The notes under the pieces are model-generated. The model saw only the letters and a list, made by a program, of their open reading frames with translations. It searched no databases and had not been told where the DNA came from. The position numbers and the translations under genes are program-made. 64,000 nt of DNA from Pomphorhynchus laevis (lineage: Eukaryota; Acanthocephala; Palaeacanthocephala; Echinorhynchida; Pomphorhynchidae): assembly GCA_012934845.2 (NCBI GenBank), contig WNNJ02000507.1, forward strand, positions 1 to 64,000. Reading direction: 5' to 3'. Positions 48,575 through 59,889 of this stretch are shown here, piece by piece. Each line of letters begins with the position of its first letter. Position 1 is the stretch's first letter.

Positions 48575-50990
48575 AATTTAAAGTGTCAAATGCGTGCAAA
48601 CTGCACGCTCACGAGTCCACTAACTAAAACACACAGCAAAAGTCATAGATAAATTTCTTAAACTGTTTAAATGTGATCGGATTTGGCGTTTGAAACACGC
48701 CATTGAGGTTGATTGGCGTATATGAATGGTCAGATGATTCCACGAGAGAGGAGTAGCAACAACGAATGAGCGGAAGCTTAAATGGGTAGAGTAGTTTGGG
48801 ACATGTAAAAGAAGGGAATTACAGGAACGCAAAGAACAGTAATCATAACGAGGATTTACGAGAAAAGGAAGGTTGATAAATGAAGGAGAAGGAAAAGTTA
48901 CAATGCGGAAGGCAATGATAAGAAGACGAATTTGAACACGAGAATAAATGTTAGACAAATCAAGAAAAGCAAGATGGTGAGATGTATGATCAAAACGACG
49001 AAGACGGATGAGAATTCGGGCGGCTGCGTTGATGATGCGTTGTAAAGGAAGAAGATTGGATTTAGATGAGTTAGAAAATAGACTCAGGCAGAAATCAAGT
49101 TTTGAGAAAGGGAGAGAAGATATGAGAGTCATACAAGGGAAATCGATCAATCTACGAACTTGACGGAGGTTGCGGATTATCAAGGTAGATGAGCGTACTT
49201 TATCTCTAACGAAAGGTTTAAGTGAAAGTCTGTTGTCGAAATGGAAGCCTAGGAAAACGAGATTATCAACGATAGGAAGAATTGTAGTATTTAATGATAC
49301 GGAGGGAGGTTCTACGTCGAAGCGTCGAGTAAGGATTCATATTATTTTGGATTGATTAGGATTTAGAGTAAGACGAAGAGAATAAAGATGATTGAAAATT
49401 GAGGCAAGATAGTTGGAAGCAGAAACACTAAGATCATTAATACGAAAAGCAGGTGCATGAGTATTGATGATAATGTCATCAGCATATTGCATAACATAAA
49501 AATTTAATGTATGAGAAAGAGAAGACAAATCACCGAGAAGAACAGAGAAAAGCAAAGGGATTAATACGGAGCTTTGTGGAACACCGAACGGGATGTAAGA
49601 AGGATGGGAAAGAGAAGAGTTAAAACAAACACGAAAAGTACGGTCGATAGATATGAATAAATTCAAGCCACAGTGTGTAAAGAAAAGCCATAATCATGAC
49701 GAATATGATGGAGAAGAATCGAGTGATCGACGATGTCAAAAGCCGATGAGAGATCTAGAGAAACTGACACGACATAATTTTTGATCGCGCGAGATGAGTA
49801 AGTCGTTATAAACTCTAACACAGAAAATTTCAGTAGAGTGACTAGGGCGAAAAGCAGCTTGGAATGGGGGAAACAAGTTGTAGGAAAATAGATATGCATT
49901 ACCTTTCTTGAGAATAAGAAAACGCTTATGGAGTTTAGAAAAATAGGACTAAGTAAAATAAACGGTACGAAGATGATAGTGAGGGGTCGAGAGATTGCTT
50001 TCTGATGAGATGACGAACAGTGTCGCATTTCCAGTAGGAAGAAAATGTGCGGCTACAGATATACAAGTTCAACAGCGTGGTTAGGCAGGGTGAGATAGAT
50101 GAGCAGATATTTTTAAGCAGGTGAGCGGGAATTTGGTCAGAAGGAGATGTTTAATTATGTAATGACAGAAGAATTGAAGGAACTTCGTCAGACGTACAGG
50201 AAGAAGGTGGAATAGCTTTGAAAGGGAAGTATTCAAAGATAAGAGAGGCTAGAAGCAGCATATAGGTAGAAAAGAAAGTAAATTAAATAGCTTAAATTGT
50301 AGATAAGAAGAAAATTCATTGGGTTTTATGTTACAAGAGGTAGATGATCTTGAAAGAATTGAGTTTAATATTTTCCAATGAGATTTATAGTTTGAAGAGG
50401 ACTCAAGTTGATTTCGCCAAAGAGAGTACGCTTAGTACGCATAAGGATGAGATGGGAACGGTGAAGAGAAAGTTAGGAGACACGGAGATTTGGATTGAGT
50501 ATGTTTGGAGAACGTTTAAGCAAACGATTAAACACACGAAAAGAGTGACGGAGTCGACGCTTAGAAAAACAACAGTTGGAATCGAACCAGAGAGCACGGC
50601 GCGACCGCTGAAAAAGTCGTGGTCCAATGGGTAGAATGTGATTGATGATTGATGTAAGTTTAGAATTAACCAGAATGCAGAGATTATCGGGAGAAAGATA
50701 GTTAATTGGAAGCAAAAGGAGTGAAGAATTGAGTAAGGCAGAACAGAAAATAGCGATATCGAGAAGTTACCTAGGTCGACTTTGAGTAGCTTTTGTTGGA
50801 ACTGGAAAGGAGGATGGGAATAGGGACGAGTAAGAGTAAGAGTGACAAGGAAATAATCGGACAAACCGGGATCAGTATTGACAAGGAGGTATATACATTG
50901 AAGCAGTTGGGAACATTAATGATGTCGAGAGCACCGACAAGAATATGAGTGGGGCTTGTTGAAAGTAATTTATAGTTAAAATCAGAAAAA
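48575..50990 (-). mobile_element. LINE A copy A3, 5'-truncated and broken
   Basis: It runs from the 3' end with stem GCGTGCA-GTT-TGCACGC (about 48590-48610) back through RT and linker to the endonuclease C-terminus, where it stops at TTTTTTCTGATTTTAAC (about 50985). The 3' tail of A4 abuts that point. Many frame changes. Confidence 0.82.
48620..50985 (-). pseudogene. A3 ORF2, partial and broken
   Basis: Minus-strand pieces: 50985-50771, endonuclease end (FSDFNYKLLSTSPTHILVGAL); 50715-50473, linker (RALWFDSNCCFSKRRLRHSF); 50028-49663, RT palm (SVSLDLSSAFDIVDHSILLH); 49666-49337 (YVMQYADDIIINTHAP, VPQSSVLIPLLFS); and 49183-48620, C-terminus (IIRNLRQVRRLIDF, LSWNHLTIHIRQS). PQS replaces the PQG box, and the frames are separate, so no enzyme is made. 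Confidence 0.8.
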
Positions 50991-51219
50991 AAAAGATTAA
51001 TAAAAATAATAATTTTTTTAATGTGGCAAATGCGTGACAGCTGCACGCTTACAAGTTCACTAACAAAAAAGAACAGCAAAAATCAAATAGCAATTGCTTA
51101 GGATGTAATGACCTTCTAAATTACCGCTAATGCGTCTGCATATTAGTTTTAACAACACCTTGCAACATACACAGGTTAGCAAAAAACACAGCAGATGTCA
51201 TACATGTTAATTAATTAAT

Positions 51220-53960
51220 TATTTAAATGACATCGGATTAGGGCGGTTGAAACACGACATTGATGTTGATTGGTGGATATAAATGGGCAGATGATTCTAT
51301 GAGATAGAAGCAGCCACAACAAAGGAGCGGAAGGCGAAATGGGCAAAGTAGTTTGGGACATGTAAAAAAGAGAATTACGGGAACGCAAAGAACAGTAATG
51401 AGAAATGAAGAGGTATGAAAAGTTATAAGGCGGAAAGCAATGAGAGGACGAATTTGAACACGACAATAAATGGTAGGCAAATCGAGAGAAGCAAGAAGGT
51501 GGGTTAGATAATTAAAACGACGAATACGGAGGAGAACTCGGACGGATGCGTTGATGATGCATTGTAAAGGAAGAAAATTGGATTTAGGTGAGTTGGAAAA
51601 TAGACGAAGACAGTAATCAAGTCTTGAGAAAATGAGAGAAGATATGATAGTCATACATGAATGTAAAATCGATTAATCTACGAATTTGACGAAGGTTTCG
51701 GATAATCAAGGTAGATAAGCGTACTTTATCTCTAACGAAATGTTTAACTGAAAGCCTGTTGTCGAAATGGAAGCACAGGAAAACGAGATCGTCAACGATA
51801 GGAAAAATTGTAGAATTTAATGATACGGATGGAGGTTCTACGCCGAAGCGTCGAGGAAAAGGATCCACATTATTTTGGATTTATTAGGATTCAGATAAAG
51901 ACGAAGAGAATAAAGATTATTGAAAATGAGGCAAGACAGTTGGAAGCAGAAACACTAAGATCATGAATACGATAAACAGGTGCATGATCATAGATGAGAA
52001 TGCCATCAGCATATTGCATAACATTTAAATTAAATGTATGAGAGATAGAAGGCAAATTACCGAGAATAAGAGAGAAAAGCAAATGGCATAATACGGAGCC
52101 TTATGGAACACCGGACGGAATTGAAGAAGGATGGGAAATAGAAGAGTTAGAACAAATGCGAAAAGTACGGTTGATAGATATGAAGAAAACCAAGCCACAG
52201 TGTGTAAAGACAAGGCATAATCATGACGAAGACGATGGAGAAGAATCGAGTGATCGACCATGTCGAAAGCAGATGATAGATCAAGATAAACTATGGCAGT
52301 ACATAATTTTTGATTGCGCGAGATGAGTAAGTTGTTACAAGTTTTAAGACAGGCAATTTCAGTAGTGATTAGAGCGAAAAGCAGCTTGGAAGGGAGGGCA
52401 CAAGTTGGATGAAAATAGATATGCATTTACTTGTTTGACAACAAGACGCTCAAAGAGTTTAGAGAAGGTTGTGAGAAGTGAGATAGGACGATACGAATAG
52501 GGTAGTGTAGGGTCTGGAGATTGCTTTCTGAGTAGAGCGCGAACAGTGGCGCATTTCTAGTTGGATAAAAATGTGCGGTTGCGGATAAACAATTTGAACA
52601 AAGTGGTTTGGAAGGATGAGATTGATGAGAAGATTTTTTTAAGCAAGTGGGTGAGAATTGAATCATAAGGATAGGTTTTATTTGGTAATGACAGAATAAC
52701 CGAAGACAATTCGTCAGATAACGAGAAGAAGGTGGAATAGCTCTGGGAGGGAAGTATTTAAAGAGATGAGAGGATACAAGGGGCATATGGGTAGAACGGA
52801 AATCAAATTAGATAGCTTAGATTGCTGATAGCAAGAAAAATAATCAGGATTTATGTTGCAATGGGTAGATCATCGTGAAAGAATTGAGTTTAAGATTTTC
52901 CAATGAGATTTAGATTTGGAAGAGGACTCAAGTTGATTTCGCCAAAAGAGAGTACGCTTAGTACGCATAAGAATGAGAAGGGAACGGCGGAGAAAAAGAT
53001 AGGAAACACGGAAATTTGGAGTGAGTGAGGTTGGAGAACGTTTAAGAAAGGGATTAAACACACGAAAAGAGTGACGGAGCCTACGCTTAAAAGAACTACA
53101 GTCGGAATCCAACCAGGGAGCATGGCGCGACAGCTGAAAACGTCGTGGTCAAATAGGCAGAAGGTTATTAATGATGCTCGTAAGTTCAGAATCAAACACA
53201 ATGGAGAGATTATCGGGAGAAAGATAGTTAAGTGGAAGCGAAAGAGTGAAGAATTGAGTAAGGCAGAACAGAAAATAGGGATATTGCGAAGTGTCCAGGG
53301 TCGACTTGGTGTGGATAATGGGGACGAGTAAGAGTAAGAGTGACAAGAAAATAGTTGGAAAAACCAGGATCAATAATTGACAAGGAGGTATAGTTATTGA
53401 AACAGTTAGGAACAGCAATGATGTCGAGATCACGGCCGAGAATATGAGTTGGGCTTGTTGAAAGTAATTTATAGTTAAAATCAGAAAAATATTGGTTAAA
53501 GTGATAGAGTCAGAGTCATCCGGGCGATCAAGACGAATGTTAAAGTCACCGAGAACAAAAGAAGGAGAATAAGACAATGAGTAGTGTAACATAAGATCTG
53601 CAAGATCGTTAAAGAACATACGTGAGGGGCAACTGAACCTGGACGGTTTACAATCACAAGTTCCAGAGGGAAAGGAATTGATAATCTGCATATGAGTAAT
53701 TCGTACAAAGTGTAACGGATGATAACGTTAATTTTACGTAGAGACATTGGGTGACGAGCAATGGCAACAATACCGCTATTGATAGAATACCGCTATCGGA
53801 GTCAGAGTGCAGCTATTCGGTAATGCAGAGAATATCGATAGTTAATTGATCGAAGATATCAAGTAGCAGATCATCTTTATGAAGAATGGAGCGAGTGTTG
53901 AATAGACTAAGACGAAAAGTATTGGCAGGAGCGAGATCGACTAGCGAAGAAGACAAGAGG
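51220..53960 (-). pseudogene. A4 ORF2, broken
   Basis: Minus-strand pieces: 53747-53496 (RKINVIIRYTLYELLICRLS); 53691-53149, which contains VLGDFNIRLDR and crosses into the linker (TQFFTLSLPLNYLSPDNLS) in one frame; 53112-52870 (SFKRRLRHSFRVFNPFLKRS); 52426-52025 (VYLDLSSAFDMVDHSILLHR); 52082-51891 (NVMQYADGILIYDHAPVYRI, with ADG for ADD); and 51868-51617 and 51654-51215, the C-terminus. The uninterrupted endonuclease-linker junction here shows that the A1 frame change at that place is a lesion, not a family trait. Confidence 0.8.
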
Positions 53961-53999
53961 GAGAGATGGGACGCCATCGGATTTTTGGCCTTGTGTGTA

Positions 54000-54882
54000 C
54001 AACGTGAAAATATCCGTTGATTTAACGTATTGATAAGGATGACTCGCCGTTTGTTTCACGTCGATGTTTCTCAATACGATCTAAATTGAGCTGCGCAATA
54101 TCATAAGGGGAACGGTCAGGAAAGATACGACAAGTAGACGAAGTGATAAGAAGTTTAAACCTTTGGGAGAGTACCAAGGATGCATGTGAACTATGTCGGA
54201 AAACGATTTTTAGGAGTGGATGACTTAGATGATTGGATTTAATGGAGTTTATTAAACATATAAAAGATACCGGAGAGATCGACTTGCAAAGAAGACAGGG
54301 GGAAAGACGGGATGCCATCGAATTTTTGTCATCGAGTGTACGTGAAAATTTCCGTTGATTTGACGGATTGGTAAGGATGGCTTGCTGTTTGTTTCACATC
54401 GATGTTTCTCAATGCGAGCAAAATTGAGTTGGACAATATCAGAAGAGGAGCGGTCAGGATAGATACGACAAGTAGATGAAGTGGTAAGAACTTTAACACT
54501 TTGGAAGTCTACCATGGAAGCATGTGATATATGTCGGAAAAGGATTTTTATAAGTGTATGTCTGAGATGAGTGTATTTAGTGGATTTGTTTTAAGGGATC
54601 GAAGATATAGGACCGATAATATAGAAAAGGGATGGATTATCATCAGGAAGAATGGCTGCTAGGATAGACATAAAGGCAGAAACACTATCATCGAGGCGAG
54701 ATCGTAGAGAAGCAAATTCGGGAAGCTTTAAGTTAGATATGATAATACAGCGATTGCGCGAAGAAAAACGATTACGTGGATGTGTTGGACGAACCGAGCT
54801 GATAGGAGTAAGGATTTCCATAAGATCAGATAAATGTGGGAATGACAGGGGTGCTCGATTGAGATTGAAGATAAGTTGGTGC
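54000..54882 (-). pseudogene. A4 ORF1 C-terminal part with internal duplication
   Basis: The piece 54917-54591 reads PRNRFSSRNRCIIISNLKLP, then RLDDSVSAFMSILAAILPDD. Two copies of the end follow. One is 54515-54252 (TSSTCRIYPDRSSSDIVQL) and the other 54318-54022 (KLLITSSTCRIFPDRSPYDI, then RIEKHRRETNGESSLSIR). The duplicated unit is about 330 bp (54000-54255 and 54335-54600). Non-functional. Confidence 0.78.
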
Positions 54883-54990
54883 ATGTTGACATCGTCGATC
54901 ATTTGATTATTCTCCATCGCCTTAGCAATGATTACGGCTCCTCTTTACCCACTGTAGTTTGTTTTCTTCATATCTGTCAAACAGTATGTA
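54883..54990 (+). mobile_element. LINE A RT scrap, opposite orientation to A4
   Basis: About 105 bp matching A1 15136-15236 (VDHSILLHRLRHDYGFSLPT region), with TGACATCGTCGATCATTTG at its start. It sits head-to-head against the 5' end of A4. It comes from RT, downstream of A4's ORF1 break, so it is not a classic twin-priming inversion. Confidence 0.7.
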
Positions 54991-55339
54991 AATATGTAAA
55001 TATTAATGAAAATAATTCAAATTTTATGCAGCTTGGGATTGACATATTTATCTTCTAATTTCTTAATATATTGAGACTTTAAACTGTTATTCTATTACCT
55101 CTTGACAACTTGAAGAAATCTGATATTTACTAAAACTATTATTTCTTTACAAGAGGAAAATCAAACTAGGAAATATCATATTATTTTTTAATTTAAAGAC
55201 AAATCTAACCGAAATAGGAAGAAATATCATCTTTAATATAATTAAATTTAAAACAAATGATTTCCAATATGGCAGTTTTATATATAAAGTTAAAATTTCT
55301 GTTCTTTGATTTTAGTTTAAATCAAGATAAACCAAAATT
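54991..55339. other. AT-rich spacer, no gene seen
   Basis: Simple AT-rich DNA. TATTTATCTTCTAATTTC at about 55048 recurs near 55953, before the Gag fossil. Confidence 0.4.
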
Positions 55340-55915
55340 TAAAGAAAGGAAGGTTGTTGAACGATGGGGAGCGACAGCGATGAGACGAAAAGTTACGAGA
55401 AGAAGGCGGAGTTTGATACGGATGTGGATGGTGGGCCAGGAGAGTTGGGCAAAATATGTGGATGTGTGGTCGAAGCGACGGAGACGAAAGAGCACTCGAA
55501 CGGCGGAGTTTATTATGCGTTGTAGGGTAGGATGATAGATTTTGGAGAATTGGCGAAAAGGCTAAGGCAGTAATCGATTTTAGGGAAAATAAGCGATGAA
55601 AGAAGATACATACATGAACGGAAGTCGATAAGGGGGTGGATACGGCGGATGTCACGGAGAATTAAGTTAGACGAGCGGACCTTGTGACTGACGAAGGGTT
55701 TAAGGGAAAGGTGATCATCGAAATGGAAGCCTAAGAAAGTGAGATTGTGTACTGCGGGGATGATCGATTAGGCAAAAGATACAGTGGGATGAGATATGTT
55801 TGGTTTACGGGGGAGGATTCACATTATTTAAGACTTGTCGGGGTTTAGAACGAGATGGAGATTGGAGAGACGTTCGTAGGTAGAAGAAAGACAGTAGGAG
55901 GCAGAAATGCCTCCA
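55340..55915 (-). mobile_element. LINE B copy B5, internal RT fragment
   Basis: The minus strand matches B2 at about 22985-23555: the thumb and C-terminal part of RT, for example the complement of GAAGCGACGGAGACGAAAGA and ATGGAAGCCTAAGAAAGTGA. Both ends are cut, without a 3' tail, so it is a remnant of a deletion or rearrangement. Broken by several changes. Confidence 0.8.
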
Positions 55916-56004
55916 ACTGTATTATCAATCATATTATACCATTTATATTGTATATTTATCTTCTAACTTATGAGTGTGTTTCAGATACTTGAATAAAGCT
56001 TCTA

Positions 56005-57570
56005 TCTTGCTTTATCTTCTAATTGTGTTTGAACAGCACAATTTATTCAAGTATTGTAACATGGAGAAACTACTTAATCCGGAATTGTTCTCTATACTTC
56101 CTAACTCTATAGATTCTGAAATCAGTTGGACCCTCTGGAAGTAACGTTTCTCAAAATTTTTATCAAAGATTCAAAAACTTTTGGTACCCGATAAATTGGA
56201 TATACTAATCTACCACATTTCTCTGGAAGTTTACAGATACTTTTCGAACAAGGACAAATTTGACTCTGCAATCGAATGTCTGGATCGATTATATCTGAAA
56301 CTAAAAAATGGCGTCTTTGCTCGTTATGAATTAATCACATGTGCACAAACCACTGACCGAATAATCGACGAATTTTTACAACATCTGAATCGGCTGAGTA
56401 AAAACTGCGAATTCATTGCAGTCAACGCAATTGATCACCGGGATCTCTACGTCAGAGACGCCTTCATATCTGGATTGCTGTCGACTAATGTACGCCGATG
56501 ATTATTAGAAATATCAAACTTGACATGATCTGATGCGATCGAAAAAGCACGAACCCTTGAACTAGCTCGAACTCACACTGAAGCATATCGTTTAACTAAT
56601 CCTCATGTGTCAATTATACCTATTGAGAAGCCATTATTAGACAACTATGAACAGTGTTCCTTTACTTCCAGTACACACAATCGATGTTTTTTGCAGACAA
56701 CAATGTTATTCTCGAAATAAGTACACAGCACGCCTTGCTCGCTGTAGGCGATGCGAAAAGATTGGCCATTATTCTAATGGTTGTCGCTCTAAACCTTCAC
56801 GAACGTCCTTACAACACCATAGCATCTGTATCAAAAGCCATCCAATACCACAATTCTCCCCAACTGAAAATATGTCTCTGCAAGCAAAATTCGGAACATT
56901 TCAAAAGCGCTAATTCATGTTTCAATACAAGGAGAAACGTTGTCGGCATTAATTGATACTGAGAGTTCTTGAAATTTTATTGACGAATCGGTTGCTCAAA
57001 AGCTCAAACTTAAAATGTAGGATTACCATTTAAATATTCACATGGCATCAGTGACACATACATGCTCGATAAGATCATACTGTCTTGTGAACATGGTAGT
57101 GCATGGAGTGTCTCACAACTCAATCCGCCTTCTGTGCATGAGTAATTTATATAACGATATCATCCTTGGCTATCCTTAATTGTAGTGCAACCAAGCAATG
57201 ACTATGTTATTGCTTGGAGGCGATAATTGTACTCTATACTTCCTAACTCTATCGATTCTGAAATCAGTTGGACCCACTGGAAGCGACGTTTCTCAAAATT
57301 TTTATCAAAAATTCCAAAACTTTCGGTATCCGATAAATTAGATATACTAAGCAATTACATTTCTCCGGGGAGTTTACAGTTACGTTTCGAACAAGGACAA
57401 ATTTGACTCTGCAATCGAATGTCTGGATCGATTATATCTAAAACCGAACAATGACGTATTTGCTTGTTATGATTTGTTATGAATTAATTACATAGCACAT
57501 TTATTACACATGATCTTGCTTTATCATCTAATTCCGTTTAAAATGGCACAGTATTTAAACATGATAAATA
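56005..57570 (+). mobile_element. LTR retrotransposon fossil: Gag, protease trace and second partial Gag
   Basis: A Ty3/Gypsy-like Gag region (about 56060-56910) includes a capsid-like part and a zinc knuckle (CRRCEKIGHYSNGC). A retroviral-type aspartic protease trace follows (about 56940-57180). A second, partial copy of the Gag start follows at about 57226-57490. A leader phrase (TCTTGCTTTATC-TCTAATT) at about 56008 recurs at about 57513, which could be a terminal-repeat or duplication trace. The element is broken in many places. No RT or integrase is seen here. Old. Confidence 0.6.
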
Positions 57571-58155
57571 ATAAGTATTCATTACTTAAATATTTAAAAT
57601 TCAACTATTTATAATTTGTTTGAAGAGAATATCCGAATATTCAAATATGCATTGAATGATAAATTATTTAATGACTTTAAACTTTCAATTATCTAAAACT
57701 TTAAATGTTTTATATTCGTTTTATAAAAAGGTATTCTTCTAAATTAAATATCGTTGAATATAAAACGATTTTACTAAATCATTCTACTTTAAAAATGTTA
57801 AAGTTAATTCTTTTGATGTAAGCAAGAGTTTACTAGAACTCAAGATAGTAAACTTTTTCTTGTAAACTCAGATTTGAACAAGTTTGCTTGAGAAAGTCGT
57901 TCTTAGTAAAAGTCTATTGCATTTTTCTCAAAGATGTTTTATATTTTTAGGTTTTTTTTGAAAAGTATATCTGAAAGGAAAATCGTTTAATTTTCAAACG
58001 ATGTTGTCAAAAGATTCTACTTTAAAGTGTTAATTTTAATAATATTATCATTCTTTTAAGTTTATATATCTTAAAGGAATATCGATTGATTGTCGAACGA
58101 TTATACTTAAACATACTACTTTAATAATGTAACTATCTATTAGAAACCGATCTTA
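57571..58155. repeat. AT-rich spacer with a recurring motif
   Basis: Words like AAACGATTTTACTAAATCAT or ACGATGTTGTCAAAAGATTC, followed by TACTTTAA, recur near 57768, 57998 and 58098, and again near 59148. The origin is unknown; no gene. Confidence 0.5.
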
Positions 58156-58469
58156 TGTTTGTGATCCGCTAGCCGGATCACTGTTTTTTACGCTGCCAAT
58201 AACAATGAACGTTTTTAATTTAATTTGATTGCATCTGAGCTGAAATTCTTCTGGTTGTGGCACACCATTATTGTCACATGTATTGTTCCTATCCTTGATA
58301 CAGCAAGACGCTACTAATCAACCTAGGTGAGTCTCATCAACTACTTACCAAGACATACATTTCACGTTTTCTACCCTTTTTATCTGCTTACTCCAATAAT
58401 TTCTATCGATTATTATTCTCTCACCAGCAGTTGAGCAAAAAGGCTCGTTAATAGGTGGGATCACAAACA
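58156..58469. mobile_element. Candidate small foldback/MITE-like element or solo terminal repeat
   Basis: 314 bp bounded by a perfect 12-bp inverted repeat, TGTTTGTGATCC and GGATCACAAACA. The left end also has an internal complement: GTGATCCG-CTAGC-CGGATCAC (58161-58181). It has no coding capacity. I find no clear target duplication, so it may also be a solo LTR-like piece (it starts TG and ends CA). Confidence 0.5.
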
Positions 58470-58494
58470 ATTAAGTCAATTACAGACATGTCTC

Positions 58495-58990
58495 AACAAA
58501 ACATTAACCCAATATGGATCGTATAATAACCATATAGGGATCTCTGTCCAAGCACTTCTTAAACTGGTTCACGGTAGATGAGCAGAATGTTGATGGCAGT
58601 CTGTTCCTTATCTGAAATGGTTTATAGTAGACTGAGTAGACTGTTTACGGTAGAAGTATGTTCTATACCCAAAACACGCTTAGATCGGCGTCATATACGG
58701 GTGTGCTTAATTCGTGGTGTTTGTGGTATTAGAGGGTGACCGCGTAAGTGAGGCAAATCTCTAAGGCGGAGCAGGTTACCACGAAGACAGTTCCTGTCGT
58801 AAAGTATGTACATTGCAAGAATCAAATTTTCAGGATCACGCATATACCGTAATTTAGAAAATTTAAGAACATTTAGGCGTTTGATTTACGAAATATGCTC
58901 CGAATTTCGATCGAGTTTGACAGCACGTCTAAATATACTGTGGAGACGCCTACGCTTACTGATTGTTGTAATTGGGTAACAATTTTTGAA
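58495..58990 (-). pseudogene. LINE C-terminus fragment, unassigned family
   Basis: On the minus strand from 58975 a frame reads SKRRRLHSIFRRAVKLDRNS, then LAMYILYDRNCLRGNLLRLR and HLRGHPLIPQTPRIKH. A shifted frame ends FQIRNRLPSTFCSS and VNQFKKCLDRD. RLRGHxL and NxLP...FKK are the usual end of CR1/Jockey-like ORF2. It is broken and its 3' tail is unclear. Confidence 0.55.
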
Positions 58991-59404
58991 AAAATCGAAT
59001 TTTAAATAGATTCAGAGATGTCGTAAAGATTAGAATAGATTCAGATATATCGTAATACATTCAGATATGTTTAAATAGATCCAGCGATGTCGTTATCAAG
59101 TGATCAATTAAGAATTGACAGTGCCAAACCAAACACAAGTAGAACGATTGTGAAACTGTTTTATTAAATCATTATACTTCGATATTTCCTTATATTTTGA
59201 AGTATTTTAAATTTTCTTCGAGTATTCTATTTTTACTTCGTATATTTCTATTCTGAACCTGATGAAATTCATATTTTCCTTCGTTTTTAAAAAGATACTC
59301 CCACCCATAATGTTGTTTCTATCATTCATCTAACCTCTTTATGACTGGAAGCATGTAATTGCTGTCTTTATTCCAACTCCCTCTGATTCCAGAGGGAGCT
59401 GGAA
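58991..59404. other. AT-rich spacer, no gene seen
   Basis: Short recurring phrases (ATAGATTCAGATAT, ATTCAGATATGT) at about 59035-59075. No coding signal. Confidence 0.4.
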
Positions 59405-59570
59405 TCAGCGCTATCTCGACGCCGCGCTCCCTCTTTTATCACATTCAAATGCATTCTTCGTTCCCACCTTTTCGACACATGACTTAGATTTTTGTTTTTG
59501 TTTTCGCTGTGATCATATAAGCGTGTGCTGTCAAGCATTTGTGCCACGTAAAAATAAATCTTTTTTATGA
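59405..59570 (+). mobile_element. LINE B copy B6, extreme 3' fragment
   Basis: The last coding bases (CGCGCTCCCTCTTTTATCAC), a 3' UTR, an imperfect stem (GCGTGTGCTGTCAAGC, about 59522) and GTGCCACGTAAAAATAAATC with a T run. About 165 bp. Confidence 0.82.
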
Positions 59571-59684
59571 AAGCAGAACAGCACCCTATTGTACGTATAA
59601 GTACAGACCAGTAAGTCTTACAAGACACAGCTATAAATTGTTATAGCGATTTATAATTGTGTAATAAAGCATATGTATGTTGTC

Positions 59685-59790
59685 GACATAGACTTTGCAG
59701 CGGTCGTGCTTGTTTGACGAACTTGCTTAGCCTTTTTGTGAATCTATCATCGATACTGCATCATAAACGTGGCATATTTGATTTTAGCAT
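59685..59790 (+). pseudogene. Possible RT scrap, E-like
   Basis: One frame reads SGRACLTNLLSLFVNL, like the GRSCLTNLLNAREHW box of E2 RT. Too short to assign firmly. Confidence 0.3.
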
Positions 59791-59889
59791 TGACGGTGAG
59801 TTATCCCCATTTAGATTAATAGGGATAAATTCATCCCTATCGATCCATTTTATCATCGTTTATTTCATTAATTTTTTTTTCGTTTTTTT

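Larger units (their letters stand above)
51035..54882 (-). mobile_element. LINE A copy A4, 5'-truncated in ORF1 and broken
   Basis: 3' end with stem GCGTGC-AGCT-GTCACGC near 51040-51056. Then come RT (51240-52430), linker (52430-53120), endonuclease (53150-53960) and the ORF1 C-terminal part (54000-54882). About 135 bp of unrelated AT-rich sequence separates the 3' tail from the ORF2 end (about 51085-51220). It directly follows A3 in the same orientation. Confidence 0.82.

Noticed and set aside
54883-54990. Twin-priming 5' inversion of A4
   Set aside because: The inverted scrap comes from RT, which lies downstream of A4's ORF1 break point, not upstream as twin priming would give.
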